The position numbers and the translations under genes are program-made. From Rhizobium sp. C4 (GTDB lineage Bacteria; Pseudomonadota; Alphaproteobacteria; Rhizobiales; Rhizobiaceae): a DNA stretch of 64,000 nt. The stretch spans positions 150,183 to 214,182 of the forward strand of contig NZ_JAJNCX010000010.1 in NCBI RefSeq assembly GCF_021026315.1. The letters run 5' to 3'. How positions within the stretch are numbered: the first letter of the stretch is position 1; each line of letters starts with the position of its first letter. Positions 18,410-27,032 of the stretch are shown here, piece by piece. Below the pieces are notes generated by a model, which saw nothing but the letters and a program-made list of their open reading frames with translations, made no database searches and was not told where the DNA came from.

Positions 18410-21400
18410 TTACTTCTTCATCTGATCCTTGAGGATCGCTAGCTTGGCGAAGGGTGAATCCGGATCGATCGGCTTTTCCTTGCGCGGCGGTGCGGCGCTC
18501 ATGCCCTTGTTGCGGTCATGCTGCGGCTTGCCGCCGCCGCCGTGACGGTTCTCGTCGCGGTCGCGTTGCGGCTTGCCACCGGGCTTGCCGCCAAAGCGGT
18601 CCTTGCGGTCGCCCTGGTTGCGGTCGCCTTGCGGACGATCACCCTGCGCGCGTTCACCCTGGGCGCGATCGCGATTGCCGCCACGGTTTGCACCCTGGTT
18701 GCGGTCGCCCCGGCCTTCACCACGGCCTTCGCCGCGATTTTCGCCACGGTTCTGGTCGCGGGGACCTCGGTTGTCACGGCGCGGGCCGGCGTTCTGGCGC
18801 GGTTCGCGCTCGTGGCGGCCACCCGGACGCCACAGCAGAACCGGCTTGGGCGCTGTTTCTTCGGCAGGGGCTTCACCACCGGCTGCAGCGGCCTCTGCCG
18901 GTGCAGCTTCGGAAGCAGTCGTTTCAGACGCTACAGCTTCCGACGGGGCGGCTTCTGCGGGAGCTGCTGCCTCTGCCGGCTGTTCATCATGTTCGCTGCC
19001 AGCGTCGCTGTCTGCGGTGTCGTCGTCGGAGGCGGTCTCAGCGGATGCCGGTGCTGCCGCGCTCTCGGCCGGAGCCGCCTTGGCGTCCTGCGTGGCGAGG
19101 AAGCCTGCGGCCTCTTCGGCAGTCACGCTGTCGGCGCGATAGCCGAGACCCTTGAGGATCTCTTCCATGTCGTCCGGGGTCGCACCCAGAATGGAGAGCA
19201 TGGCCGGCGTCGTTACGAAGCGGCGGCCGTCATAGGCGCCGTCCGGACGCTTGCCGGTTTCCGGCTTCCACTGGAGAAGCGGACGGATGAGGTCTGCCAG
19301 ACGCTCCAGGATATCGATGCGCACGGCGCGCTTGCCGAGGAAGCGGAAGCCGGCGAGGCGATAGAAATTGCGCTCGATGGCGTGATCGGTAACGACCGAG
19401 GTGCGGCCGGCGGCGAGAACCGGGATCAGGTCGCCATAGCCCGGCTTGTCCATGGCGTCGTTCTTCAGCGCCCAAAGCAGCGTGATGAGTTCGGCCGGCG
19501 CCGGCTTCAGAAGTGCCGGCATGAAGACGTGGTAGGCGCCGAAGCGGACGCCCAGCTTGCGGAGGGCTGCGCGGTGCTCCTGGCTCAGCGATTTCACCTC
19601 TTCGGCGACGTCGCGGCGGAAGAGCACGCCGAGATTTTCGACGAGCTGGAAGGCGAGGCCCTTGGCCAGACCTTCAAGGTCTTCGGCGCGGGACAGATCG
19701 TCCAGCGGCTTCAGAACCGTTGCGATGTGATGATTGACGAAGCGCTCGATGCGGGCCGCGACGTGATCGCGGGCCGGGCCGGTCAGCTGCTCGTCCGCGA
19801 GAAGGATGACGCGCGGATGCAGGATATGATCGGTCGAGGTGAGGCGTGCCACGGGATCGCCGAGCCAGCGCACGACGCCTTCCGACGTCAGCGCAAGATC
19901 GCCATTGCCGGCGGCATGGAGCCGGGCGGCACGCGCCTCGAATTCCAGCGCCAGCGCCTTCTGCGCTGCCGACAGCATCGCCTTGGCTTCCTGACCTTCC
20001 GCCGCGTTTGCCAGTGTGAACCGGAAACCGGCCAACTGTCCGACGTGGTGGCCCTCGACGAAGACGTCACCGTTTACACTGATTTCTGCTTCCAGCATCG
20101 CATTCTCTCTCAAGCGCTTCATGAGCACAGATGTCCTGCGATCAACAAAGCGTTTCGTCAACCTCTCATGCAGCGCGTCGGATAGCCTATCCTCGATTTC
20201 GCGCGTCTTTTCTTGCCAGTGTGTCGGATCGGCAAGCCATCCTGGTCGGTTCGACACATAGGTCCAAGTTCTGATTTGCGCAATGCGTGCCGATAAACTG
20301 TCGATTTCCCCATCGGTCCGGTCCGCGCGGCGGACCTGTTCGGCCATGTAATCCTCGTTGACATGACCGCGGCGGACAAGATCGGAATAAATGGTCGAAA
20401 TGATGTCGGCGTGCTGCGCAGGGGCAATCCTGCGGTAATCGGGAAGTGCGCAGGCCTCCCACAATGTCTCGACGCGTGCCGGGCGGTCGGCAAGATCGCG
20501 AATCTCCGGAAGCGCGGCCAGGAAGTCCAGCGCCTGCAGGTCGACGGCGGGGAGTGCCCGCGTCAGGCCGTGCATGGTGGGGGCGGCATTCAGACTTTCC
20601 TGCAGCGCGCGGATCGAGGCATAGTCCACCGCCTTCGACCGCCACTGCAGGACCTTCACCGGATCGAAGACATGGGCCTCGATGCGCTCCACCAGTTCGT
20701 CGTCAAAGGGGGCGACCTGACCGGTCACACCAAACGTGCCGTCATTCAGGTGACGTCCGGCGCGGCCGGCAATCTGGCCAATCTCGCCGGGATTGAGATT
20801 GCGATACTGATAGCCATCGAACTTCCGGTCCTGGGCGAAGGCGACATGGCCGACATCGAGGTTCAGGCCCATGCCGATCGCGTCGGTGGCGACGAGAAAA
20901 TCGACATCGCCCGACTGATAGAGCCCGACCTGGGCATTGCGGGTGCGGGGCGACAACGCGCCGAGCACGACCGCTGCACCGCCGCGCTGGCGGCGGATCA
21001 GCTCGGCAATCGCATAGACCTCTTCGGCCGAGAAGGCGACGATGGCCGAGCGGGCGGGAAGGCGGGTGATCTTCTTCTGCCCGGCATAAAGCAGCTGCGA
21101 CAGGCGCGGGCGCTCGACAATGGTGATGCCCGGCAGGAGGTGGCTGAGGATCGGCGCCATGGTGGCGGCGCCCAGAAACAGCGTTTCCTCGCGGCCGCGC
21201 AGATGCAGGATGCGGTCGGTAAAGATATGGCCGCGCTCAAGATCGCCGGCGAGCTGCACTTCATCGATCGCCGCAAAGGCCGCCTTCGTCTCGCGGGGCA
21301 TGGCCTCGACCGTACAGACGGTGAAGCGCGCGTTGGGCGGCGAGATCTTCTCTTCGCCGGTGACGAGCGCGACATTGGCCACACCCACACGTTCGGCAAC

Positions 21401-21562
21401 ACGGGTATAGACCTCGCGGGCCAGAAGCCGGAGCGGCAGGCCGATGACGCCCGAACCGTGCGCAACCATGCGCTCGATGGCGAAGTGGGTCTTCCCGGTA
21501 TTGGTTGGTCCGAGCACTGCAGTCACGCCGCGGCCGCTCAGGATCATGGGCTTGATGGTCAA
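18410..21562 (-). CDS. SUV3-like DEAD/DExH helicase with disordered RG-rich tail
   Basis: The 1050-residue protein has Walker A GPTNTGKTH (residues 18-26), a DEVQ-type motif II (AIDEVQLAGD) and motif VI QIAGRAGRH, with the order seen in mitochondrial SUV3 RNA helicases. From about residue 790 it changes to an Ala/Glu/Ser-rich acidic stretch. It then turns into an Arg/Gly/Asp/Asn-rich region with repeated RGENRGEGRGEGRGDRNQG, ending KLAILKDQMKK. Such tails in RNA helicases bind RNA or form condensates with degradosome partners. An RNA unwinding or decay role is inferred. Its promoter lies in the GANTC-rich region upstream. Confidence 0.88.
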   Translation of the reverse strand: MTIKPMILSGRGVTAVLGPTNTGKTHFAIERMVAHGSGVIGLPLRLLAREVYTRVAERVGVANVALVTGEEKISPPNARFTVCTVEAMPRETKAAFAAIDEVQLAGDLERGHIFTDRILHLRGREETLFLGAATMAPILSHLLPGITIVERPRLSQLLYAGQKKITRLPARSAIVAFSAEEVYAIAELIRRQRGGAAVVLGALSPRTRNAQVGLYQSGDVDFLVATDAIGMGLNLDVGHVAFAQDRKFDGYQYRNLNPGEIGQIAGRAGRHLNDGTFGVTGQVAPFDDELVERIEAHVFDPVKVLQWRSKAVDYASIRALQESLNAAPTMHGLTRALPAVDLQALDFLAALPEIRDLADRPARVETLWEACALPDYRRIAPAQHADIISTIYSDLVRRGHVNEDYMAEQVRRADRTDGEIDSLSARIAQIRTWTYVSNRPGWLADPTHWQEKTREIEDRLSDALHERLTKRFVDRRTSVLMKRLRENAMLEAEISVNGDVFVEGHHVGQLAGFRFTLANAAEGQEAKAMLSAAQKALALEFEARAARLHAAGNGDLALTSEGVVRWLGDPVARLTSTDHILHPRVILLADEQLTGPARDHVAARIERFVNHHIATVLKPLDDLSRAEDLEGLAKGLAFQLVENLGVLFRRDVAEEVKSLSQEHRAALRKLGVRFGAYHVFMPALLKPAPAELITLLWALKNDAMDKPGYGDLIPVLAAGRTSVVTDHAIERNFYRLAGFRFLGKRAVRIDILERLADLIRPLLQWKPETGKRPDGAYDGRRFVTTPAMLSILGATPDDMEEILKGLGYRADSVTAEEAAGFLATQDAKAAPAESAAAPASAETASDDDTADSDAGSEHDEQPAEAAAPAEAAPSEAVASETTASEAAPAEAAAAGGEAPAEETAPKPVLLWRPGGRHEREPRQNAGPRRDNRGPRDQNRGENRGEGRGEGRGDRNQGANRGGNRDRAQGERAQGDRPQGDRNQGDRKDRFGGKPGGKPQRDRDENRHGGGGKPQHDRNKGMSAAPPRKEKPIDPDSPFAKLAILKDQMKK

Positions 21563-21695
21563 ATCGATGTTCCGGGCGTTGCCGGCCTTGCTGGTCTCTC
21601 TCGCTCAGAGACATGCCCGCTCGGGCGTTGAAGTGCAAGGGCGAAGGTGATGTGGACTGGCCCTGCAGATGGCGTTTCGAACCGCATTCTGCAAG

Positions 21696-22302
21696 CCTCG
21701 GAACAGCTTGGGAACGAATCGGAGACGAATCGATGACTCCGTCGCGTTCCTTTTATGTTCTATACCATATCTAGTTTGAATTGCCGATTCGACTCCAGAT
21801 CGTGAATCGAGATGGGGAATCCGGATTCGACTCGCGATGGAGGGGCGGAATCGGCTGAAAGGGCTGGCAAGCGGCTTTGGTGTTTATGGTTAATGGATTG
21901 TTAATTTTGGGCATTTTCGGCGCCTTTCGCGCCTCGCGTTAACATCTCGACCAAAGACGGAACGAATCATCGACGAATCAGAGATCTGTTCATGTTGCGG
22001 TTCTGTTCTCCACAAGATGTGGTGTGTCCTGTGTCTCGCCGAGGATAGAAACGATTCGGCAGCGTTCCTGTTTCCTGTGCCGAACGAGCCTGCGTTAACG
22101 ATTTGAAGCCGCGTGTTCATCCCTCGGTAAGACCTGCGGAATGTTAACGTTTCGAGCCTCGAACCAAAGCGGGAACGAATCACAGACGAATCACCGACCT
22201 GTCTCCTTTCCCGGTTTGTTCACCGCAAGATGTGGTGTAAAAACAATTTGTTAACCATAGCAAATGGTCTGCGGAATGGCCCTTGACCGCTCGTTTGTTA
22301 AC
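21696..22302. repeat. GANTC/CtrA motif island with duplicated ~100-bp module
   Basis: This gene-free block (the full gap is 21563-22378) contains 16 GANTC sites, starting at 21716, 21727, 21735, 21786, 21791, 21804, 21817, 21824, 21829, 21848, 21964, 21975, 22053, 22177, 22188 and 22351. GANTC is the CcrM methylation target. A module with GTTAAC, ACCAAAG, GGAACGAATC, GACGAATC and GTTCnCCnCAAGATGTGGTGT occurs twice (about 21938-22027 and 22143-22239). The GAATC part occurs a third time at 21711. GTTAAC occurs at 21938, 22094, 22143, 22250 and 22297. TTCTCCACA at 22006 is one base from the DnaA-box consensus. Confidence 0.8.
21889..21905 (-). promoter_or_regulatory. Full CtrA-binding consensus site
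   Basis: On the minus strand the sequence is TTAACAATCCATTAAC, which is TTAA-N7-TTAAC exactly. CtrA is the cell-cycle master regulator in Alphaproteobacteria. The site lies about 330 bp upstream of the helicase start and 475 bp upstream of the thioesterase start. Confidence 0.7.
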
Positions 22303-22378
22303 CTTTGCGCTTGCGGCGGCGGGCGATCTGTTTTCTGGTTGCCGGCAGTGGAATCAGGATGAAACTGGGGAGGGAACC

Positions 22379-22792
22379 ATGGAGCTCGTCACCTATCGCG
22401 GTGTTGTCTATCCCGTGCAATGCGATGTCATGGGGCATATGAATGTGCAGCATTATATCGGCGCGTTTGACCAGGCCGGCTGGCATCTGGTCGCGGCCAT
22501 CGGCTACAAGCCGTCCTGGCTGAAAGAGCGCAACTGGGGCTGGGCGGACCGGCGCTACGAGATCGATTTCATCGACGAGCTGCCGGTGGGCAGCCTGTTC
22601 GAAGTGCGCAGCCGGTTCCTGAAGGTCGGGCGCACGTCGCTGACGACGCATCATGCGATGTATAACTCGGAGAAGGGGACGCTCTCGGCGGAAATCACCG
22701 CCGTGACGATCCTCTTCGATCTCGTGGCGCGCAAATCGACGCCGCTGCCGCCGGAAATGGTCGAGGGGGCGAAGGCTTATCTGGTGGATTAA
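22379..22792 (+). CDS. Acyl-CoA thioesterase family protein (hotdog fold)
   Basis: The protein has 137 residues from the ATG at 22379, which has GGGGAGGGAACC before it; the 32-codon upstream extension is rejected. VYPVQCDVMGHMNVQHYIGAFDQAGWHL is the hotdog-fold thioesterase opening (4-hydroxybenzoyl-CoA/YbgC-like), with the catalytic Asp in CDVMGHMN (about residue 17). YEIDFIDELPVGSLFEVRSR and the TAVTILFDL strand follow. The substrate is not predictable. It sits next to PHB genes, but co-regulation is not shown. Confidence 0.82.
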   Translation: MELVTYRGVVYPVQCDVMGHMNVQHYIGAFDQAGWHLVAAIGYKPSWLKERNWGWADRRYEIDFIDELPVGSLFEVRSRFLKVGRTSLTTHHAMYNSEKGTLSAEITAVTILFDLVARKSTPLPPEMVEGAKAYLVD

Positions 22793-22804
22793 GGCCACTC
22801 CCAC

Positions 22805-22968
22805 CGTCATCCTCGCCCTTGTGGCGAGGATCTACGGACGAGCCCGAGCAATCGACGGTGCGGCAGCAAGTAGACGTTGCAGATGGTCGGGACAGGCCCG
22901 ACCATGACGACGTTTGGGGTTTGCGGCTTGATCGGGCCGCGCCTGAAGGCTCGGCCCAGTCTCGGCAA
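22805..22968. repeat. Intergenic palindromes between thioesterase gene and phaB
   Basis: The hairpin TCCTCGCC/GGCGAGGA lies at 22810-22830. A 9-bp inverted repeat ATGGTCGGG/CCCGACCAT is at 22883-22905. No T-run follows either, so these look like repeat elements and not classical terminators. Confidence 0.6.
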
Positions 22969-23694
22969 TCAAGCGAAATACTGCCCGCCATTGGCGGTGA
23001 TGGTCGAGCCGGTGATGAAGCCGGCGTCGTCGGCCACGAGGAAAACCACGCAGCGGGCGATTTCTTCCGGTTCGCCGAGGCGGCCGACCGGGATCTGCGG
23101 GATGATGCGCTCGTTGAGCACCTTTTCCGGCACCGCGCGGACCATTTCCGTGCCGATATAGCCCGGGCAGATGGCGTTGACGGTGATGTTCTTCATCGCG
23201 CCTTCCTGGGCGAGCGCCTTGGTGAAGCCGATGTCGCCGGCCTTGGCGGCGGAATAGTTGGCCTGGCCCGCCTGGCCCTTCTGGCCGTTGATCGAGGAAA
23301 TGTTGACGATGCGGCCGAAGGAGCGGTCACGCATGCCGCCCCAGACCTGGTGCGTCATGTTGAAGAGGCCCGTGAGGTTCGTATCGATGACTTCCTTCCA
23401 CTGCTGCGGCGTCATCTTGTGGAACATCGAGTCGCGAGTGATGCCGGCATTGTTGACGAGAACGTCGACCGGGCCGAGTTCGGCCTCGACCTTGGCAATG
23501 CCCTCGCCGCAGGCTTCGTAGCTGGAGACGTCCCACTTGTAGGTGTGGATGCCGGTCTCCCTGGTGAAGGCGGCGGCGGTTTCGTCATTGCCGGCGTAAG
23601 TTGCGGCAACCTTGTAGCCTGCATTCTTGAGAGCGATGGAAATGGCCGCGCCGATGCCGCGCGAGCCCCCTGTGACGAGTGCGACTCTGCTCAT
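22969..23694 (-). CDS. phaB: Acetoacetyl-CoA reductase
   Basis: The 241-residue SDR enzyme starts at MSRVALVTGG (23694), with GGAGG 5-9 nt upstream; a longer open frame to 24114 overlaps phaA and is rejected. GGSRGIG (residues 9-15) binds NADPH, NNAG is at 81-84, and the catalytic Tyr/Lys are Y147 and K151 in ANYSAAK. It reduces acetoacetyl-CoA to 3-hydroxybutyryl-CoA, the second step of polyhydroxybutyrate synthesis. It lies 88 nt downstream of phaA in the same operon. Confidence 0.95.
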   Translation of the reverse strand: MSRVALVTGGSRGIGAAISIALKNAGYKVAATYAGNDETAAAFTRETGIHTYKWDVSSYEACGEGIAKVEAELGPVDVLVNNAGITRDSMFHKMTPQQWKEVIDTNLTGLFNMTHQVWGGMRDRSFGRIVNISSINGQKGQAGQANYSAAKAGDIGFTKALAQEGAMKNITVNAICPGYIGTEMVRAVPEKVLNERIIPQIPVGRLGEPEEIARCVVFLVADDAGFITGSTITANGGQYFA

Positions 23695-23782
23695 GATTGT
23701 CCTCCGGAAGTTTTTTGGATTCTTTTCTATCCCGCGACCTTCCCGGGGTCGCGGGTCATTCCATCGTGCCGGTTGCGGCCGA

Positions 23783-24964
23783 TTACAGCGCCTCGACGCA
23801 GAGCGCGACGCCCATGCCGCCGCCGATGCAGAGCGTGGCAAGACCCTTCTTGGAGCCGCGGCGGGCCATTTCGAAGAGCAGCGTGTTGAGGATGCGGGCA
23901 CCAGAGGCGCCAATCGGGTGGCCGATGGCGATGGCGCCGCCGTTGACGTTGACGATCGACGGATCCCAGCCAAGGTCCTTGTTGACGGCGCAGGCCTGGG
24001 CGGCAAAGGCTTCGTTGGCTTCCACGAGGTCGAGATCGTTGATCGACCAGCCGGCCTTTTCGAGCGCCTTGCGCGAAGCCGGGATCGGGCCCGTGCCCAT
24101 GATGCGGGGATCAACGCCGGCGGTGGCCCACGACACGATGCGGGCCATCGGCGTGATGCCGCGACGTCCGGCTTCGGCTTCCGATATCAGAACCGTGGCG
24201 GCAGCGCCGTCATTGAGACCGGAGGCGTTGCCGGCGGTGACGGTGCCTTCCTTGTCGAAGGCGGGCTTCAGCTTGGTCATCGCGTCAATGGTCGTGCCGG
24301 CGCGGATATATTCGTCGGCGTCGACGATGATGTCGCCCTTGCGGGTCGAAATGGTGAAGGGGACGATTTCGTCCTTGAAGCGGCCGGCCTTCTGGGCGGC
24401 TTCCGCCTTGTTCTGCGAGGAAACGGCGAACTCGTCCTGGTCGTTGCGGGTCAGCTGCCACTGCTTGGCAATGTTTTCGGCCGTCGTGCCCATGTGATAG
24501 CCGTAGAAGGCGTCCGTCAGGCCGTCCTTGATCATCGTGTCGATGAGCTTGAAGTCGCCCATCTTTGTGCCGCCGCGCAAGTGCCCGCAATGCGGGGCCA
24601 TGGACATGGATTCCATGCCGCCGGCGACGATGATCGAGGCGTCGCCCGTTGCGATCTGCTGCATGCCGAGCGCCACGGCGCGCAGGCCCGAGCCGCAGAG
24701 CTGGTTGAGGCCCCAGGCGGTGGCTTCCTGCGGAATGCCGGCCTTCATCGCGGCCTGGCGGGCCGGGTTTTGGCCTTCGCCTGCCGGCAGAACCTGACCC
24801 ATGATGACTTCGTTGACTTCCGCAGCCGAAACACCGGCGCGCTCGAGTGCTGCCTTGATGGCGGCCGCGCCCAGCTCGTGCGCCGGGGTGTTGGCAAATG
24901 CGCCATTGAATGAACCGACGGCAGTGCGGGCTGCGCTGGCGATAACGATGGAAGGGGTGCTCAC
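23783..24964 (-). CDS. phaA: Acetyl-CoA acetyltransferase (beta-ketothiolase)
   Basis: The 393-residue thiolase has the acyl-enzyme cysteine C90 in [11 protein letters not shown], the histidine in [14 protein letters not shown] and the second cysteine in LCIGGGMG. It condenses two acetyl-CoA to acetoacetyl-CoA and feeds PhaB for PHB synthesis. It is one of two thiolases in the window; pcaF (30894-32099) differs in the residues around the active site and in genetic context. Confidence 0.95.
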   Translation of the reverse strand: MSTPSIVIASAARTAVGSFNGAFANTPAHELGAAAIKAALERAGVSAAEVNEVIMGQVLPAGEGQNPARQAAMKAGIPQEATAWGLNQLCGSGLRAVALGMQQIATGDASIIVAGGMESMSMAPHCGHLRGGTKMGDFKLIDTMIKDGLTDAFYGYHMGTTAENIAKQWQLTRNDQDEFAVSSQNKAEAAQKAGRFKDEIVPFTISTRKGDIIVDADEYIRAGTTIDAMTKLKPAFDKEGTVTAGNASGLNDGAAATVLISEAEAGRRGITPMARIVSWATAGVDPRIMGTGPIPASRKALEKAGWSINDLDLVEANEAFAAQACAVNKDLGWDPSIVNVNGGAIAIGHPIGASGARILNTLLFEMARRGSKKGLATLCIGGGMGVALCVEAL

Positions 24965-25264
24965 GGCTTGGTCTCCTCGCGTCCTTTGGGCATGATTTGC
25001 CCTTTGCGTGTTTTACGTGAGCGTGGCAAACCCGTCGAGAAGAGTCAAACGGGAATTCTGACCAAAAGGCTTTGAACTTTCTCGGCGATTTGCTGTCGCC
25101 GGAAAGTCGATCTCAAGTGGATATGAATTCAATGTAAGTAAATTCTTACGTATTAAGTCGGCGGCGGCCTTCGTCAGCGGAAACATTTCTGGGTGATTTT
25201 TCAGGATAGTTGAAAATTAGCGGATTTGCGCGAATGTCACCCCTGTATTTTGAGGGAGTACACC
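24965..25264. other. Divergent regulatory gap between phaA and DUF4189 gene
   Basis: The gap is AT-rich around 25120-25160, with a GTAAG-N6-CTTAC inverted repeat at 25135-25150. It carries one copy of the 11-mer TGTAAGTAAAT at 25133-25143; the other copy is at 25669-25679, upstream of phaR. It must hold the phaA promoter (minus) and that of the DUF4189 gene (plus). Confidence 0.55.
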
Positions 25265-25642
25265 ATGCGAAAATTCCATCTTGCCGCCATGACGGCGGCC
25301 ACCATTCTTGCGTCCTGTGTGAGCGTCGTCGAGGCTCGCGCCGATTACTACGGCGCCATCGCCTATTCGCCGCGGACCGGGGCCACCGGCTGGTCCTACG
25401 ATCATCCATCGCGCCGCCGGGCTGAGCGCGCCGCCATGGGCAACTGCCGCGGCTATGCCTATGATTGCCGCATCGTGACGTATTTCTCCAATGCCTGTGG
25501 TGCCGTCGCGCGCGGTTCCCGTGGTGCATGGGGTGCCGACTGGGGCGACGACCGCTACTCCGCGGAGAGCAACGCACTCGAGGCCTGCTACAATCACGGC
25601 GACAATTGCCGCGTCGTGCGCTGGGCCTGCACGAGCCAATGA
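25265..25642 (+). CDS. Secreted DUF4189 domain protein
   Basis: The 125-residue protein has a signal peptide (MRKFHLAAMTAATILASCVSVVEARA). The mature domain YYGAIAYSPRTGATGWSYDHPSRRRAERAAMGNC fits DUF4189, a small Cys-containing periplasmic or secreted family. Four or five cysteines in the mature part (NC, DC, NAC, EAC, DNC, AC patterns) suggest disulfides. Some members inhibit caspases or other host targets, but no function is claimed here. The start at 25265 is chosen because it begins the signal peptide; an open frame extends 13 codons upstream. Confidence 0.75.
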   Translation: MRKFHLAAMTAATILASCVSVVEARADYYGAIAYSPRTGATGWSYDHPSRRRAERAAMGNCRGYAYDCRIVTYFSNACGAVARGSRGAWGADWGDDRYSAESNALEACYNHGDNCRVVRWACTSQ

Positions 25643-25684
25643 GGCCTCAGACGCGACCATCGACCTTGTGTAAGTAAATGCGAA

Positions 25685-25721
25685 CGAAATGCGCGCTTGG
25701 CCCGAGTCGGCGCGCATTTCG
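25685..25721 (+). terminator. Perfect 12-bp inverted repeat between DUF4189 gene and phaR
   Basis: CGAAATGCGCGC (25685-25696) and GCGCGCATTTCG (25710-25721) form a strong stem with a 13-nt loop, 42 nt after the DUF4189 stop. No T-run follows, so it may be a Rho-assisted terminator or a leader structure of phaR. Confidence 0.5.
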
Positions 25722-25812
25722 CGGCGATGCACAAATCGATTGCGTTCCGTTCCACTCTCCGCTTAATCTCTTCTTCGGCAGCGCAGCAGACGCTGGAGGT
25801 GAGGAGGATTGA

Positions 25813-26394
25813 ATGGCTAAGAACGACGGCGAAATCGTCATCAAGAAATACGCCAACCGGCGGCTCTACAATACCGGCACCAGCACTTATGTGACGCTTG
25901 ACGACCTTGCAGGCATGGTCAAGCGCGGCGAGAACTTTGCCGTTCAGGATGCGAAGTCCGGTGAGGACATCACGCATTCGGTTCTCACGCAGATCATTTT
26001 CGAGCAGGAGTCCAAGACCGGCAACACGTTGCTGCCGATCTCGTTCCTGCGGCAGCTCATTTCCTATTACGGCGACCAGATGCAGATGGTCGTTCCGAGT
26101 TTCCTCGAACATTCCATGCAGTCCTTCGCCGAGCAGCAGGCGCAGATGCAGGAGCAGATCACCAAGGCCTTTGGCGAGACCCCGCTCACCAAGAACCTGC
26201 AGCTTCCGATCCAGATGATCGAGGAGCAGGTTCGCCGCAATACGGAAATCTTCCAGAATGCGATGAAGATGTTCTCGCCCTTCTCCGGTGTCGCGCAGGC
26301 GGAAGCCAAGCCGGCCAAGAAGGCGGAGCCCTCCGACATCGAAGAGCTGAAGCAGCAGTTGAAGGCGCTGCAGACGAAGCTCGAAAGTCTCTGA
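25813..26394 (+). CDS. phaR: Polyhydroxyalkanoate synthesis repressor PhaR
   Basis: The 193-residue protein begins IVIKKYANRRLYNTGTSTYVTLDDLA, the PHB/PHA accumulation-regulator DNA-binding domain (residues about 8-65). A second PHB_acc domain (about 70-110) binds PHB. The C-terminus (EELKQQLKALQTKLESL) is coiled coil. PhaR represses phasin and PHB-related promoters until polymer appears, and in rhizobia it also alters carbon flow. It is on the opposite strand to phaAB, 850 bp away. A terminator follows. Confidence 0.95.
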   Translation: MAKNDGEIVIKKYANRRLYNTGTSTYVTLDDLAGMVKRGENFAVQDAKSGEDITHSVLTQIIFEQESKTGNTLLPISFLRQLISYYGDQMQMVVPSFLEHSMQSFAEQQAQMQEQITKAFGETPLTKNLQLPIQMIEEQVRRNTEIFQNAMKMFSPFSGVAQAEAKPAKKAEPSDIEELKQQLKALQTKLESL

Positions 26395-26462
26395 GGTCTT
26401 CGAGGTGCTGCCCGCGGTTGCCGCGGGCCGCCTCGTTCAGCAAAGGCATCACCAGTCCGGAC

Positions 26463-26497
26463 AAGGGCGCGCTTCCGCGGGAAGCGCGCCCTTTTTC
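26463..26497 (+). terminator. Terminator of phaR
   Basis: AAGGGCGCGCTTC (26463-26475) and GAAGCGCGCCCTT (26481-26493) form a 13-bp stem with a 5-nt loop, followed by five T. It lies about 70 nt after the phaR stop. Confidence 0.92.
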
Positions 26498-26714
26498 GTG
26501 TCTGCTTTCGTCAATCATCGAGGCCGACAGTGGGGACGCGGCACCCTGCTTTGCAGCAGGGCATTTGCCTCATATTTGCGCTGTGTGCATAGGTGCTGTG
26601 CAGCATGAGCACTTTTTATGGGCGATTGACGGGGCTATATAGGGGTCATCACAAAGACGCCGGGACTTGAAGTTAAGCCGCTGACGTCCAGAAGACCTCA
26701 GAAAGGAAACACCC

Positions 26715-26861
26715 ATGAAACTCGCTCGCTCTTTCAATGAATGGCGCAAGTATCGTCAGACCGTTAACGAACTCGGTCGCATGAACCACCGCGAACTGCA
26801 GGACCTCGGCCTGACCCGCGCCGACATTCCGCGCGTTGCCCGCGGCGGTTCGATCCGCTGA
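26715..26861 (+). CDS. Small DUF1127 protein (48 aa)
   Basis: The 48-residue basic protein runs MKLARSFNEWRKYRQTVNEL to VARGGSIR. The core ELxRMNHRELQDLGLTRADIPRVARG is the DUF1127 signature. GAAAGGAAA precedes the ATG by 5-8 nt. DUF1127 proteins of Alphaproteobacteria include CcaF1 of Rhodobacter sphaeroides, an RNA-binding protein made from a stress operon with the CcsR1-4 small RNAs. The same arrangement exists here: four CCTCCTCCC hairpins follow from 27033. Confidence 0.88.
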   Translation: MKLARSFNEWRKYRQTVNELGRMNHRELQDLGLTRADIPRVARGGSIR

Positions 26862-26994
26862 TTGATTGCGCCTGAAAAGGCATTGATCCAGGCGCTGTCT
26901 CCGGTGGAGCGGCGCCTTGTTCGTTTCGGAAACCGCCGGACTTCTTCGCAACTGCGATATGCGTTTCATGCATAGCTGCACTGCAGCAAAGACG

Positions 26995-27023
26995 CTTCAA
27001 ACGGCGGCTGAAATCACTATTAT
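26995..27023 (+). promoter_or_regulatory. Candidate promoter of the anti-SD hairpin RNA
   Basis: CTTCAA (26995-27000) and TATTAT (27018-27023) are 17 bp apart, predicting a start near 27030, immediately before hairpin 1. CTTCAA differs by one base from the RpoH-type CTTGAA, but the -10 looks like sigma-70. Confidence 0.45.
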
Positions 27024-27032
27024 AAGACTTAT

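Noticed and set aside
21696..22302. Chromosomal replication origin (oriC)
   Set aside because: Rhizobial chromosomal origins lie near hemE and related genes, which are absent. Only one near-consensus DnaA box is present. An origin-like role is kept only as one hypothesis.
22969..24114. 381-residue form of PhaB
   Set aside because: The extra 140 residues lie inside phaA on the same strand and have no homology. The SDR domain starts exactly at MSRVALVTGG.
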